Shown: piece after piece, positions 51,572-59,501 of the stretch
How positions within the stretch are numbered: position 1 is the stretch's first letter
How the letters are laid out: the number at the start of each line of letters is the position of its first letter
Source of the DNA: JBBEAM01 sp942491105
Lineage (GTDB): Bacteria > Pseudomonadota > Alphaproteobacteria > Kiloniellales > DSM-21159
NCBI GenBank assembly: GCA_942491105.1
Contig: CALNZX010000002.1
Coordinates: forward strand, 372,001-436,000
Direction of reading: 5' to 3'
Length of the DNA: 64,000 bases
Notes under the pieces: model-generated
Database searches by the model: none
The model's input: only the letters and a program-made list of their open reading frames with translations
Told to the model about the DNA's origin: nothing
Made by a program: the position numbers and the translations under genes

Positions 51572-53902
51572 ATGCGTATTCTAGGGGTTATTGGAATTTG
51601 TCTGAGCGCGGTCTTAGCGCTGGGTCCGGCGCCGGCCGGCGCCGCCGCGTCCGACAGCGCCGTCTACGTCGAGCTGCGGCCGGAAGGCGGCGGCGCGGAC
51701 GCGGCGACCGAGCGCTGGAAACTCTATGGCGCCAGCCACGCGCTGGTCATCGGCATCGACGACTACAGCAACGGCTGGCCGCGCCTGTCCAACGCGGTGC
51801 GCGACGCCGAGGCCGTGGGGGCGGGACTTGAAGCCAAGGGCTTCGAGGTCGAGCTGCTGCGCAATCCCAAGTCCAGCGAGCTACGCTCGGCGCTGCGTGC
51901 CTTCTTCGCGCGCAAGGGCAACGACCCCGACGCGCGGCTGTTCCTCTGGTACGCCGGCCATGGTCACACGGAATACGGTGAGGGATATCTGGTGCCCTCC
52001 GATGCGCCGCTGCCGGGCGATCCGGAATTCCTGTTCCAGGCGTTGCACATGGGCGACATCGGTTCGATGGTCCGCATCGCCCGTTCCAAGCATGTCTTCG
52101 CGGTCTTCGATTCCTGCTTCGCCGGCACCATCTTCAACGCCAGCCGCGCCCGCCCTCCAGCGTCGGTCACCCGGGCCGTGGCGGAACCGGTGCGCCAGTT
52201 TCTGACCTCCGGCGACGCGGATCAGGAGGTCTCCGACGACGGCACCTTCCGGGATCTTTTCCTGCGCGCCTTGAACGGCGAGGAGGACGCCGACGCCAAC
52301 AGGGATGGCTATCTGACCGGTACCGAACTCAGCCTCTATATCGAGGACCGGGTGATCAATCTGACAAATTCTTTTCAGACGCCGCGCAGCGGCAAGCTGC
52401 GCGACCGCCGTTTCGATCAAGGCGACTTCATCTTCCTGCTGCCAAAGCCCGAGGAGGTTCAGGTTGCCGCCGCCGTTCCCGCGGAGACGGTTTCCGACAA
52501 TGCGACCCGCGCCCTGACCCAGGCCGACCGGGATCTCGCTATCGAGTTGGCGTTCTGGGATTCGATCAAGGGGAGCGACAGCGCCTCCGATTATCAGGCC
52601 TATCTGGCGACCTATCCCGAGGGGCAGTTCGCGCCGCTCGCGGAAGCCCGCCTCGCCCAGCTCGAAGCGCGGGTCGCCGAACTGGAAGCGCAGCAGGCGC
52701 GCCTGCAAGCCGAGGCCGAGGCCCGCGCGCAGGAGGATGAACGCCGCCGCCAAGCCGAGGAGGCCGCGCGCCAACAGGCAGCCGAGCAGGCGCTTGCGCG
52801 GGCCGAGCTCGAAGAGCGTCTGCGCGCCGAGGCCGAAGCAAGACAGCGGGCCGAGGCGGAGGTGCGCCGTCAAGCCGTGGAAGCCGCGCGGCGCGAGGCC
52901 GAAGCCGAGGCCCGACGTCAGGCTGAAGAAGTTGCGCGTCAGCAAGCGGAGGCCGAAGCGCGGCGGTTGGCTGAGCAAGCTGAGCGTCAGCAAGCGGAAG
53001 CTGAAGAGCGGCGGCTAACCGAGGAAGCTACGCGTCAGCAAGCGGAAGCGGCGGCGGAAGCGCAACGCCAAGCCGAGGAAGAACGGGCCATTCAGCTCGC
53101 GGCCCTGCCGCCGGAGCCCCAGGCCGATCCCGCCGAGCAGGCGGAACTGGCGCTCAACCTCAATCGCAGCGACCGCAAGGAACTGCAGCAGGCACTCTCG
53201 GCGCTGGGCTACGATACCAACGGGATCGACGGCTTTTTCGGCCAGGGGACGCGCGGCGCGATCCGGGATTATCAGGCCGCCAAGGGCGCCGAGCAGACGG
53301 GCTATCTGACGGCCTCCTTGGCCAGCACGCTGCTTGCCGAGGCCCCAAAGCCGGTGGCGAACCCGGCGCCGCAGCAAGCTCCCCAAGCCAGCCAGCCGCA
53401 GGTCGCGGCGCTGCCCTCCGCGTCGATCGAGGCGGAGATTCGCTCCGTGGAAGCGCAGATCGCTTCCCTGCGCGCGGCCATCGAGCAGGCAGGTGCCGCG
53501 TCTGGCGATCCCGCATTCCCCAACGACGGGCTTTGGACAGGGCAGATCGTGAAGCAATCCTGCAGCAAGAGCTACTATTCGAGCGGCACCGCGGAGGTGC
53601 GCGTCGAGCGCGGCCGCTTCGAGACTTTGAGCAGCCCGCACGTCGTCTTCCATGGCTCGGTCTCGGGAAACAGCGTCGAGGTAAAAACCCATACCCCCTC
53701 GGGCCGGGAAGCGGAACTGGAAGGGGCCTTCTCGGGCGAGCGCTTCGAGGGGGACATCCTCATCAGGTCCAGGGGCGCGAACTGCCGTTTCACAATGGAA
53801 TTGACCCGGCAGGCGAGCCAAAATGAGTCCGCCGCGACCGCGGCCTTGGAAGCGCAGGTCCATGCGCTCGAACTGCGCCTGACCCAGCTGCGCGCGCAGT
53901 AG
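51572..53902 (+). CDS. Exported caspase-like protease 2 with long coiled coil
   Basis: 776 residues. Signal peptide (ICLSAVLALGPAPAGAAA). Caspase domain about 45-290 with H130 (WYAGHGHTEYGEGYL) and C182 (DSCFAGTIF), and EF-hand-like loop DANRDGYLTGTE (241-252). Then, unlike its sisters, about 145 residues of Ala/Glu/Arg coiled coil (362-508, repeats like RRQAEEAARQQAAEQ). The peptidoglycan-binding domain (525-590, ALSALGYDTNGIDGFFG) follows, and a different C-terminal beta-rich domain with two cysteines (DGLWTGQIVKQSCSKSYY to GANCRFTMEL). Start 51572 has GGGGAAG before it. Confidence 0.85.
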   Translation: MRILGVIGICLSAVLALGPAPAGAAASDSAVYVELRPEGGGADAATERWKLYGASHALVIGIDDYSNGWPRLSNAVRDAEAVGAGLEAKGFEVELLRNPKSSELRSALRAFFARKGNDPDARLFLWYAGHGHTEYGEGYLVPSDAPLPGDPEFLFQALHMGDIGSMVRIARSKHVFAVFDSCFAGTIFNASRARPPASVTRAVAEPVRQFLTSGDADQEVSDDGTFRDLFLRALNGEEDADANRDGYLTGTELSLYIEDRVINLTNSFQTPRSGKLRDRRFDQGDFIFLLPKPEEVQVAAAVPAETVSDNATRALTQADRDLAIELAFWDSIKGSDSASDYQAYLATYPEGQFAPLAEARLAQLEARVAELEAQQARLQAEAEARAQEDERRRQAEEAARQQAAEQALARAELEERLRAEAEARQRAEAEVRRQAVEAARREAEAEARRQAEEVARQQAEAEARRLAEQAERQQAEAEERRLTEEATRQQAEAAAEAQRQAEEERAIQLAALPPEPQADPAEQAELALNLNRSDRKELQQALSALGYDTNGIDGFFGQGTRGAIRDYQAAKGAEQTGYLTASLASTLLAEAPKPVANPAPQQAPQASQPQVAALPSASIEAEIRSVEAQIASLRAAIEQAGAASGDPAFPNDGLWTGQIVKQSCSKSYYSSGTAEVRVERGRFETLSSPHVVFHGSVSGNSVEVKTHTPSGREAELEGAFSGERFEGDILIRSRGANCRFTMELTRQASQNESAATAALEAQVHALELRLTQLRAQ
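51686..51813 (+). repeat. Near-identical tract shared with 54116-54243
   Basis: 128 bp encoding the start of the caspase domain (ERWKLYGASHALVIGID) differ from the same part of caspase gene 3 by a single base, while the sequences on either side diverge strongly. Pattern typical of recent gene conversion or a recent partial duplication. Confidence 0.85.
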
Positions 53903-53995
53903 CCAGCCGCGCAGGTGGGCAGGAGCGCCGTCCGGCGAGCCTTTGCGGCGCAGTTGTAGTATATTGATGGCAGTCACGCAGTTGGGAGGCGGGAC

Positions 53996-55864
53996 ATGCA
54001 AGACAAGCTACTGCGGCTGGCCGCACTGTTTCTCCTTGTTGGTTTGCCGTTCTGCGGTTCGGCGGCGCAGTCCGCTGAGCCCGACAGCGCTGTCTATGTC
54101 GAGTTAACATCACAGGGCGGCGGCGCGGACGCGGCGACGGAGCGCTGGAAACTCTATGGCGCCAGCCACGCGCTGGTCATCGGCATCGACGACTACAGCA
54201 ACGGCTGGCCGCGCCTGTCCAACGCGGTGCGCGACGCCGAGGCGGTGGCGGCGGCGTTGAAACAGCGCGGCTTCGAGGTCACTTCGCTGCTCAACCCCAG
54301 CGGCGATAAGCTGCGCAGTGAGCTGCGTTCCTTCTTCGCGCTCAAGGGCGCCGATCCCGAGGCTAGGCTGTTTATCTGGTTCGCCGGCCATGGCTACAGC
54401 GAACTCGGCGAAGGCTATCTGGTGCCGAGCGACGCGCCGGATCCGAGCAACCCGGAGTTCCGCCTGACCGCCCTGCACATGGGCGATGTCGGTTCCATGG
54501 TGCGGATCGCCCGTTCCAAGCATGTCTTCGCGGTCTTCGATTCCTGCTTCGCGGGCACCATTTTCAACGCCAGCCGGGCGCGGCCGCCGGCCTCGGTGAC
54601 CCGCGCGGTGGCGCAGCCGGTGCGCCAGTTCCTGACTTCCGGGGACGCGGATCAGCAGGTCTCCGACAACGGCTCCTTCCGCCAGCTTTTTCTCAGGGCG
54701 TTGAGCGCCGAAGAGGATGCCGATGCGAACGACGACGGCTACCTGACCGCGACGGAACTCAGCCTGTTCATCGAGGACCGGGTGGTCAATCTTACCAACT
54801 CTCTGCAGACGCCGCGCAGCGGCAAGCTGCGCGACCAGCGCTTCGATCAGGGCGACTTCGTCTTCCTGCTGCCGCCCAGCGAAGAGGTGCTGGTCGCCAG
54901 CGCTTCGGCGCCGGATGCGACCTCCGCGACCCGCGCCCTGCCGCAGGTCGACCGCGACCTCGCCGTCGAGCTGGCCTTTTGGGACGCCATCAAGGGCAGC
55001 GAAAGCGCCGCCGACTATCAAGCCTATCTCACGGCTTATCCCGAAGGGCAGTTCTCGGTCCTGGCCGAATCTCGCCTGGCGCAGCTCGAGGCGCGGGTCA
55101 GCGAGCTGGAAGCCCAGCAGGCCAGGCTGGAGGCCCAGGCACGGGCTCAGGAAGAAGAGCGTGCTTCGCAGCTCGCGGCCCTGCCGCCGCAGCCCGAAGC
55201 CGATCCCGACGAGCAGGCGGAGCTGGCGCTGGGCCTCAACCGGAGCGATCGCAAGGAACTGCAGGCGGCGCTCACCGCCCTGGGATTCGACACCAAGGGC
55301 ATCGATGGCTTCTTCGGGCCGGGGACGCGCAACGCCATCAAGGGCTATCAAGCGCGAAAAGGCGCGGAGCAAACCGGCTACCTCACGGCGAGCCTGGCCA
55401 GCCAGTTGATCGCCGAGGCGCCCAAGCCGGAACCCAAGCCCGAACCGGCGCCGGTGGCGCAGGCGGCACCGCAACCGCAACCGCAACCGCAACCGGCGCA
55501 AAGCCAAACCGCCGCCTTGCCGCCGCAACCGGCGGTCAGCAAGCAGGAGGTGCAGGCCTATGCCTCGGCCAATTCCGCGCAGCTGACCCGGCAGTTCTTC
55601 GAGTACAACAACCGCTGGCGCCTGCTGCTCGATGTCATCGACAGCCGCCCGCCGAACAAGATCGAGGTCAACGGCTTCAGGGTGAAGGAAATCTCCGGCG
55701 ACGAGATCCTGGCCACGGTGACTCTGCAGCAAAGCCGCACCGTCGGACGCAACTTCTACGCTCCGGCGTCGAGAACCCTCGACGTCCTGCTGCAGTGGAC
55801 CGGCGGCGGTCTCGAGATCATCGGCTACAAGGACGGTTGGGAGCTGCGCCGCACTGGAGGCTGA
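53996..55864 (+). CDS. Exported caspase-like protease 3 with peptidoglycan-binding domain
   Basis: 622 residues. Signal peptide (LLRLAALFLLVGLPFCGSA). Caspase domain about 46-292 with H132 (WFAGHGYSELGEGYL) and C184 (DSCFAGTIF), EF-hand-like loop DANDDGYLTATE (243-254). Peptidoglycan-binding domain about 420-480 (ALTALGFDTKGIDGFFG), Gln-Pro repeat linker (QPQPQPQPAQ) and the same C-terminal domain type as protease 1 (QLTRQFFEYNNRWRLLLDV; ends RRTGG). No coiled coil beyond a short LEARVSELEAQQARLE. GGGAGG precedes ATG 53996. The next gene has its Shine-Dalgarno inside this one's last codons. Confidence 0.85.
   Translation: MQDKLLRLAALFLLVGLPFCGSAAQSAEPDSAVYVELTSQGGGADAATERWKLYGASHALVIGIDDYSNGWPRLSNAVRDAEAVAAALKQRGFEVTSLLNPSGDKLRSELRSFFALKGADPEARLFIWFAGHGYSELGEGYLVPSDAPDPSNPEFRLTALHMGDVGSMVRIARSKHVFAVFDSCFAGTIFNASRARPPASVTRAVAQPVRQFLTSGDADQQVSDNGSFRQLFLRALSAEEDADANDDGYLTATELSLFIEDRVVNLTNSLQTPRSGKLRDQRFDQGDFVFLLPPSEEVLVASASAPDATSATRALPQVDRDLAVELAFWDAIKGSESAADYQAYLTAYPEGQFSVLAESRLAQLEARVSELEAQQARLEAQARAQEEERASQLAALPPQPEADPDEQAELALGLNRSDRKELQAALTALGFDTKGIDGFFGPGTRNAIKGYQARKGAEQTGYLTASLASQLIAEAPKPEPKPEPAPVAQAAPQPQPQPQPAQSQTAALPPQPAVSKQEVQAYASANSAQLTRQFFEYNNRWRLLLDVIDSRPPNKIEVNGFRVKEISGDEILATVTLQQSRTVGRNFYAPASRTLDVLLQWTGGGLEIIGYKDGWELRRTGG
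54116..54243 (+). repeat. Near-identical tract shared with 51686-51813
   Basis: Partner copy of the 128-bp tract in caspase gene 2, one mismatch. Synonymous positions are identical across it, whereas codons just before (for VELTSQ versus VELRPE) are unrelated. Confidence 0.85.
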
Positions 55865-55869
55865 GAGCT

Positions 55870-56205
55870 ATGCCTAACCTTCGAGAAGTCAGGCGGCGAA
55901 GATCGGGGCTATCTTGGATTGCCCCATGCCTCGCCGCGCTGGTGTTGGCGAGCCTTCTGGCGGCGAGCGCGAGAGCGGAATCCGAACCGCCCGCGATCCC
56001 CGGTCAATGCTCGCTCCGCTCTTCGGAGTCGTATGAATCGCCGCTTCAGCTTGCCCGGCAGGATCCTTCCAGATGCATTATCCTGTGCGGTATCAAGCGC
56101 CAGCGTTGCGCCGAGGACTGCGCGGCCACGGCCAACGACAAGCTGAAAAGCTGCAAACAGGACTGCCGCGCGGCCTTTGAGGCTTGCACACAGAGTTGCA
56201 GATAG
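55870..56205 (+). CDS. Exported protein with four CX3C motifs
   Basis: 111 residues. Positive N-terminus plus hydrophobic signal segment (IAPCLAALVLASLLAASARA), mature part 38-111. Cysteines are strictly patterned: CIILC, six residues, CAEDC, ten residues, CKQDC, six residues, CTQSC, then Arg at the end. This predicts two helical hairpins each joined by disulfides, as in twin-CX3C proteins. Not recognised as a known family. It starts 5 bp after caspase gene 3, with GGAGG in that gene's end, so it is cotranslated with the proteases and may be a substrate, regulator or partner. Its periplasmic location would allow disulfide formation. Confidence 0.75.
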   Translation: MPNLREVRRRRSGLSWIAPCLAALVLASLLAASARAESEPPAIPGQCSLRSSESYESPLQLARQDPSRCIILCGIKRQRCAEDCAATANDKLKSCKQDCRAAFEACTQSCR

Positions 56206-56223
56206 CAGCGGTCGCCGCGGTCT

Positions 56224-56514
56224 CTACTCCAAGCCTTCCAGAAGCCAGAACTGTCCCTCGGAGTTGGCTTGGCGGACCGCCGCGGCTTCCTGGTATTCCG
56301 GGGAGTGATAGAAGGCCTTGGCGGCCTCCATGTCGGTGAATTCCAGCAGCACCACCCGGCGGCCCGGTCCATCGCCCTCCAGCGCTTCCACGGCGCCGCC
56401 GCGCGTCAGATAGGTTCCGCCATATTTCTTGATCGCCGCGGAGGCCAGGGTCTTGTAGTCCTCATAGCCCTCGGGGTTTTTTACATCCACCTGCGCCAGA
56501 ATGTAGGCCGCCAT
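56224..56514 (-). CDS. DUF1330 protein
   Basis: A 96-residue DUF1330 domain (dimeric alpha-beta barrel): YILAQVDVKNPEGYEDY, KKYGGTYLTRGG and FYHSPEYQEAAAVRQ. Function unknown in this family. It converges on the CX3C gene (18 bp) and is divergent from the SDR gene. Confidence 0.93.
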   Translation of the reverse strand: MAAYILAQVDVKNPEGYEDYKTLASAAIKKYGGTYLTRGGAVEALEGDGPGRRVVLLEFTDMEAAKAFYHSPEYQEAAAVRQANSEGQFWLLEGLE

Positions 56515-56584
56515 CGTTCTCTTCTCCCTTTGTCTCAGCTCGCCTGTAATCTAGAAGAGAACCTTTAGAGACAGGGAGTGCAAG

Positions 56585-57343
56585 ATGAGATTGCAGGGGA
56601 AAGTCGCCGTCGTGACGGGGGCCGGTTCGGGATTCGGCGAAGGCATCGCCCGCCGCTTCGCGGCGGAGGGCGCGTCCGTCATCGCCGCCGACATCAACGG
56701 CGAAACGGCGGAGCGGGTCGCCGCTGCGATCGTCAAGGAGGGCGGCCAGGCCAAGGCCCAGAAATGCGACGTTACCCGCCGCGACGAGACAGCCGCGATG
56801 ATGCAGGCGGCGGTCCAGGCCTATGGCCGTCTCGATATCCTGGTCAACAATGCCGGCTACAGCCACGTCAACAAGCCGCTCTTGGAGGTCGGCGAGGAAG
56901 ACTTCGACCGCTGCTTCGATGTCAACGTCAAGGCGCTCTACTGGGCCACGCTTGAGTCCGTGCCGATCTTTCGGGAGCAGGGCGGCGGCTGCATCGTCAA
57001 CACCTCCTCCACCGCCGGTCTGCGGCCCCGGCCGGGCCTGACCTGGTACAACGCCAGCAAGGGCGCGGTGAACGTGATGACCAAGTCGATGGCGGCGGAG
57101 CTGGCGCCGGAAAACATCCGGGTCAACGCCATCTGCCCGGTAATCGGCGCGACCGGCCTGCTGGAAACCTTCATGGGTATGCCGGACACTCCCGAGAACC
57201 GGGAAAAGTTCCGCGCGTCCATCCCGATCGGCCGCTTTTCGACTCCCGAGGATATCGCCTCGGCCGCCCTCTATCTGGCCAGCGACGACGCCGCGTTCAT
57301 CACCGGCGTGCTGCTCGAGGTCGATGGCGGGCGCTGCATCTAG
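56585..57343 (+). CDS. Short-chain dehydrogenase/reductase
   Basis: 252 residues. Cofactor motif VTGAGSGFGEGIARRF, acidic D (ADIN) indicating NAD(H) preference, NNAG, catalytic Ser-Tyr-Lys in NTSSTAGLRPRPGLTWYNAS and ASKGAVN, and a C-terminal TGVLLEVDGG. The family is often annotated glucose 1-dehydrogenase or 3-oxoacyl reductase; the substrate is not evident. GGGAG precedes the ATG. Followed after 14 bp by the amine oxidase, probably one operon. Confidence 0.92.
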   Translation: MRLQGKVAVVTGAGSGFGEGIARRFAAEGASVIAADINGETAERVAAAIVKEGGQAKAQKCDVTRRDETAAMMQAAVQAYGRLDILVNNAGYSHVNKPLLEVGEEDFDRCFDVNVKALYWATLESVPIFREQGGGCIVNTSSTAGLRPRPGLTWYNASKGAVNVMTKSMAAELAPENIRVNAICPVIGATGLLETFMGMPDTPENREKFRASIPIGRFSTPEDIASAALYLASDDAAFITGVLLEVDGGRCI

Positions 57344-57357
57344 CATGAACGCCTAGC

Positions 57358-58593
57358 ATGAGTCCGCGGGATGAAACCGCGGTCGCCGTGATCGGCGCCG
57401 GCGCCGCCGGCATCGGCGCCGGGCTGCGCCTGGCCGAGGCCGGGGTCGCCTTCACGATCCTGGAGGCGCGCGAAAGGATCGGCGGACGGGCCTATAGCGA
57501 CACGCGCTTTCCCGCCGCCTTCGATCTTGGCTGTTCCTGGCTGTGGCAGGGCTCGCGCAATCCCTGGGTCGAGAAGGCGCGGGCGCTTGGCTTCGAGCTG
57601 GTGCCCGACGACCACGCGCCGCGCCTGATGTTCGGCGAACGCCCGGCCGATGCGGCGGAGACCGCGCGCTATCGCGCGGAGCGTGCCGCCGCCTTCGCGT
57701 CGGTCGAGGCCGACGGCACCGAGGACGCGGTCGGCGCCTGCGTGACGCTGTCGGGCCCCTTCGCGCGGCTGCTGGAAAACTCCCTGGGGCCCTGGATGAT
57801 GGGCGCGGAGATCGCCGAGGTCTCGACCGCCGAGTGGGGCGGCGCGGAATCCCGGGAGACCGATCTGCTGGTTCCCGCCGGCCTCGGCAGTCTGGTCGCG
57901 GCGGTGGGCGGGCGCCTGCCGGTCGCGCTGACGACGCCGGTGACCGCCATCGACTGGTCCGGCAAGGCGCTGCGGATTGAAACGCCGAGCGGTACGCTGA
58001 AGGCCGAGAAGGTCATCGTGACCGTGCCCTTGGGTGTGCTCGCCGCCGGCGGCATCCGTTTCACGCCGGCGCTGCCCGGCTTTATCGGCGAGGCTCTGGA
58101 AGGCCTGCCCATGGGCCTGCTGGCCAAGGTCGCCTATGCCTTCGACCGGAACGTCTTCGGCTTCGAGACGACGACCCATGTGATGAACGCGGCGGCCGAG
58201 ACACAGCACCCGCTGTGGATCGCGGCGCCCCATGGAAAGCCCATGGCCATGGGGCTCTATGGCGGCGCTTTGGCCTGGGACCTGGAGAAGGCGGGGGAGG
58301 CGGCGGCGCTGGACTACGGGCTGGAGGCGCTGGCCGCGATCTTCGGCGGCGCGCTGCGCAAGCGTGTGACCCTGGCGCGGGCGACGCGCTGGGGAAGCGA
58401 TCCCTGGGCGCGCGGCTCCTATTCGGTCGCGCGGCCGGGGTGTCATGCCCTGCGCGCCGCACTGGACGAAGCCTTCGACGAGCGGCTGTTCCTCGCCGGG
58501 GAAGCCTGGCGCAGCCAGGGCGATGCCGCCCTGGTCGATGGCGCCTACCGCAGCGGCCGGGCGGCGGCGGAAGCGGCTCTGGCCGGACTCTAG
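57358..58593 (+). CDS. Flavin-containing amine oxidase
   Basis: 411 residues. FAD-binding motif AVIGAGAAGIGAGLRLAEAG, GGRAYSDTRFPAAFDLG (second FAD motif) and C-terminal FLAGEAWRSQGDAALVDGAY typical of monoamine/polyamine oxidases. Soluble, no signal peptide. Oxidises an amine with O2 to an aldehyde, NH3 and H2O2; the substrate is unknown. It is paired with the SDR, which could process the aldehyde product. Confidence 0.9.
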   Translation: MSPRDETAVAVIGAGAAGIGAGLRLAEAGVAFTILEARERIGGRAYSDTRFPAAFDLGCSWLWQGSRNPWVEKARALGFELVPDDHAPRLMFGERPADAAETARYRAERAAAFASVEADGTEDAVGACVTLSGPFARLLENSLGPWMMGAEIAEVSTAEWGGAESRETDLLVPAGLGSLVAAVGGRLPVALTTPVTAIDWSGKALRIETPSGTLKAEKVIVTVPLGVLAAGGIRFTPALPGFIGEALEGLPMGLLAKVAYAFDRNVFGFETTTHVMNAAAETQHPLWIAAPHGKPMAMGLYGGALAWDLEKAGEAAALDYGLEALAAIFGGALRKRVTLARATRWGSDPWARGSYSVARPGCHALRAALDEAFDERLFLAGEAWRSQGDAALVDGAYRSGRAAAEAALAGL

Positions 58594-58597
58594 GCAG

Positions 58598-58629
58598 AAA
58601 AAAAGGCCCGGAAAACTCCGGGCCTTTTT
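58598..58629. terminator. Bidirectional terminator
   Basis: GGCCCGGA-AAAC-TCCGGGCC with seven A before and five T after. It terminates the amine oxidase operon on the plus strand and the Bax-inhibitor-like gene on the minus strand, which converge here. Confidence 0.93.
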
Positions 58630-58647
58630 CGTAGCTGTTGTGCGCGA

Positions 58648-59376
58648 TTACTCGCCGCGCATCATGCCCAGGATGTTGAGGATCCAGATGAACATGGTGA
58701 CGAAGCTGCCGTAGAGCATGAAGGCGCCGAAGATCGCCTTGCGGCTCATCACGTCATGGCCGTCGTGCTCGACGTACATCCGCTTGATCATCTGGGTCTC
58801 GTAGGCGGTGAGGCCGGCGAAAACCAGCACCACGACCACGGAGAGGCCGAGCTCCAGGAGCGTCGACTGGATGAAGAAGGCGTTGACCAGAACGGCGATC
58901 AGGATGCCGAAGGTCGACATCGCCAGAAAGCCGCCGATCCCGGTCAGGTCCTTCTTGGTGGTGTAGCCCAGCAGGCTCATGGCGGCGAAGGCGCCGGCGG
59001 TGATGAAGAAGGCGCGGACCAGGATCATCGGGTCCATCTGCGCGTAGATGTAGAACATCGGGCCGAGCAGCGCGCCCCAGAGCGCGGCGTAGACCCAGTA
59101 ACAGGCCTGCGCGGCGGCGACCGACTTGGTCATCATGATCTTCGGCGCGAAGAAGCCGAGGCCCAGGATGCCGATGAACAGCAGCCAGAAGGCCGAGCCG
59201 ACGGTCTGTACCAGGGCGGGATTGCTCGCCACCAGCATGGCGATGGCGCCGGTGAAGGCCACCCCGAGGGACATGTAGTTGTAAACCCGCAGCATGTAAG
59301 CGCGCAGGCCGACATCGATTCCGGCCGCCGCGGTCTGCGAGCGGCTCATGTAGTTGCGGTCAGTGCCAAAAGCCAT
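58648..59376 (-). CDS. Bax inhibitor-1/YccA-family membrane protein (TMBIM)
   Basis: 242 residues, seven transmembrane helices. Family features: YMSLGVAFTGAIAML, GLTAYETQMIKRMY (with the conserved acidic ion-site Asp/Glu region near the C-terminus) and FVTMFIWILNILGMM. Bacterial TMBIM proteins are calcium-leak channels or partners of FtsH. GAGGAAA precedes ATG. Given the caspase array 3 kb away, a shared role is tempting, but TMBIM genes are common and no link is shown. Confidence 0.93.
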   Translation of the reverse strand: MAFGTDRNYMSRSQTAAAGIDVGLRAYMLRVYNYMSLGVAFTGAIAMLVASNPALVQTVGSAFWLLFIGILGLGFFAPKIMMTKSVAAAQACYWVYAALWGALLGPMFYIYAQMDPMILVRAFFITAGAFAAMSLLGYTTKKDLTGIGGFLAMSTFGILIAVLVNAFFIQSTLLELGLSVVVVLVFAGLTAYETQMIKRMYVEHDGHDVMSRKAIFGAFMLYGSFVTMFIWILNILGMMRGE

Positions 59377-59501
59377 GGGTTTCCTCGTCTGGTGCCAGAG
59401 TGTGATCGCTGTCGCTTATATCGTGAGTCGAGGATAGCGAATCAAGGGCTTCCGGCCAAGAACATAGACGGTTAGAGGCCTGTGAGGCGGCGGTGGAAAA
59501 A

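Noticed and set aside
55470..55500. Short CAACCG tandem repeats in caspase gene 3
   Set aside because: They encode a Gln-Pro linker; not a CRISPR or satellite. No CRISPR array was found in the window.
49750..59376. A functional link between the caspase array and the Bax-inhibitor-1 family gene as a programmed-cell-death module
   Set aside because: Bacterial TMBIM genes are widespread, 2.4 kb and four unrelated genes lie between, and orientations differ.
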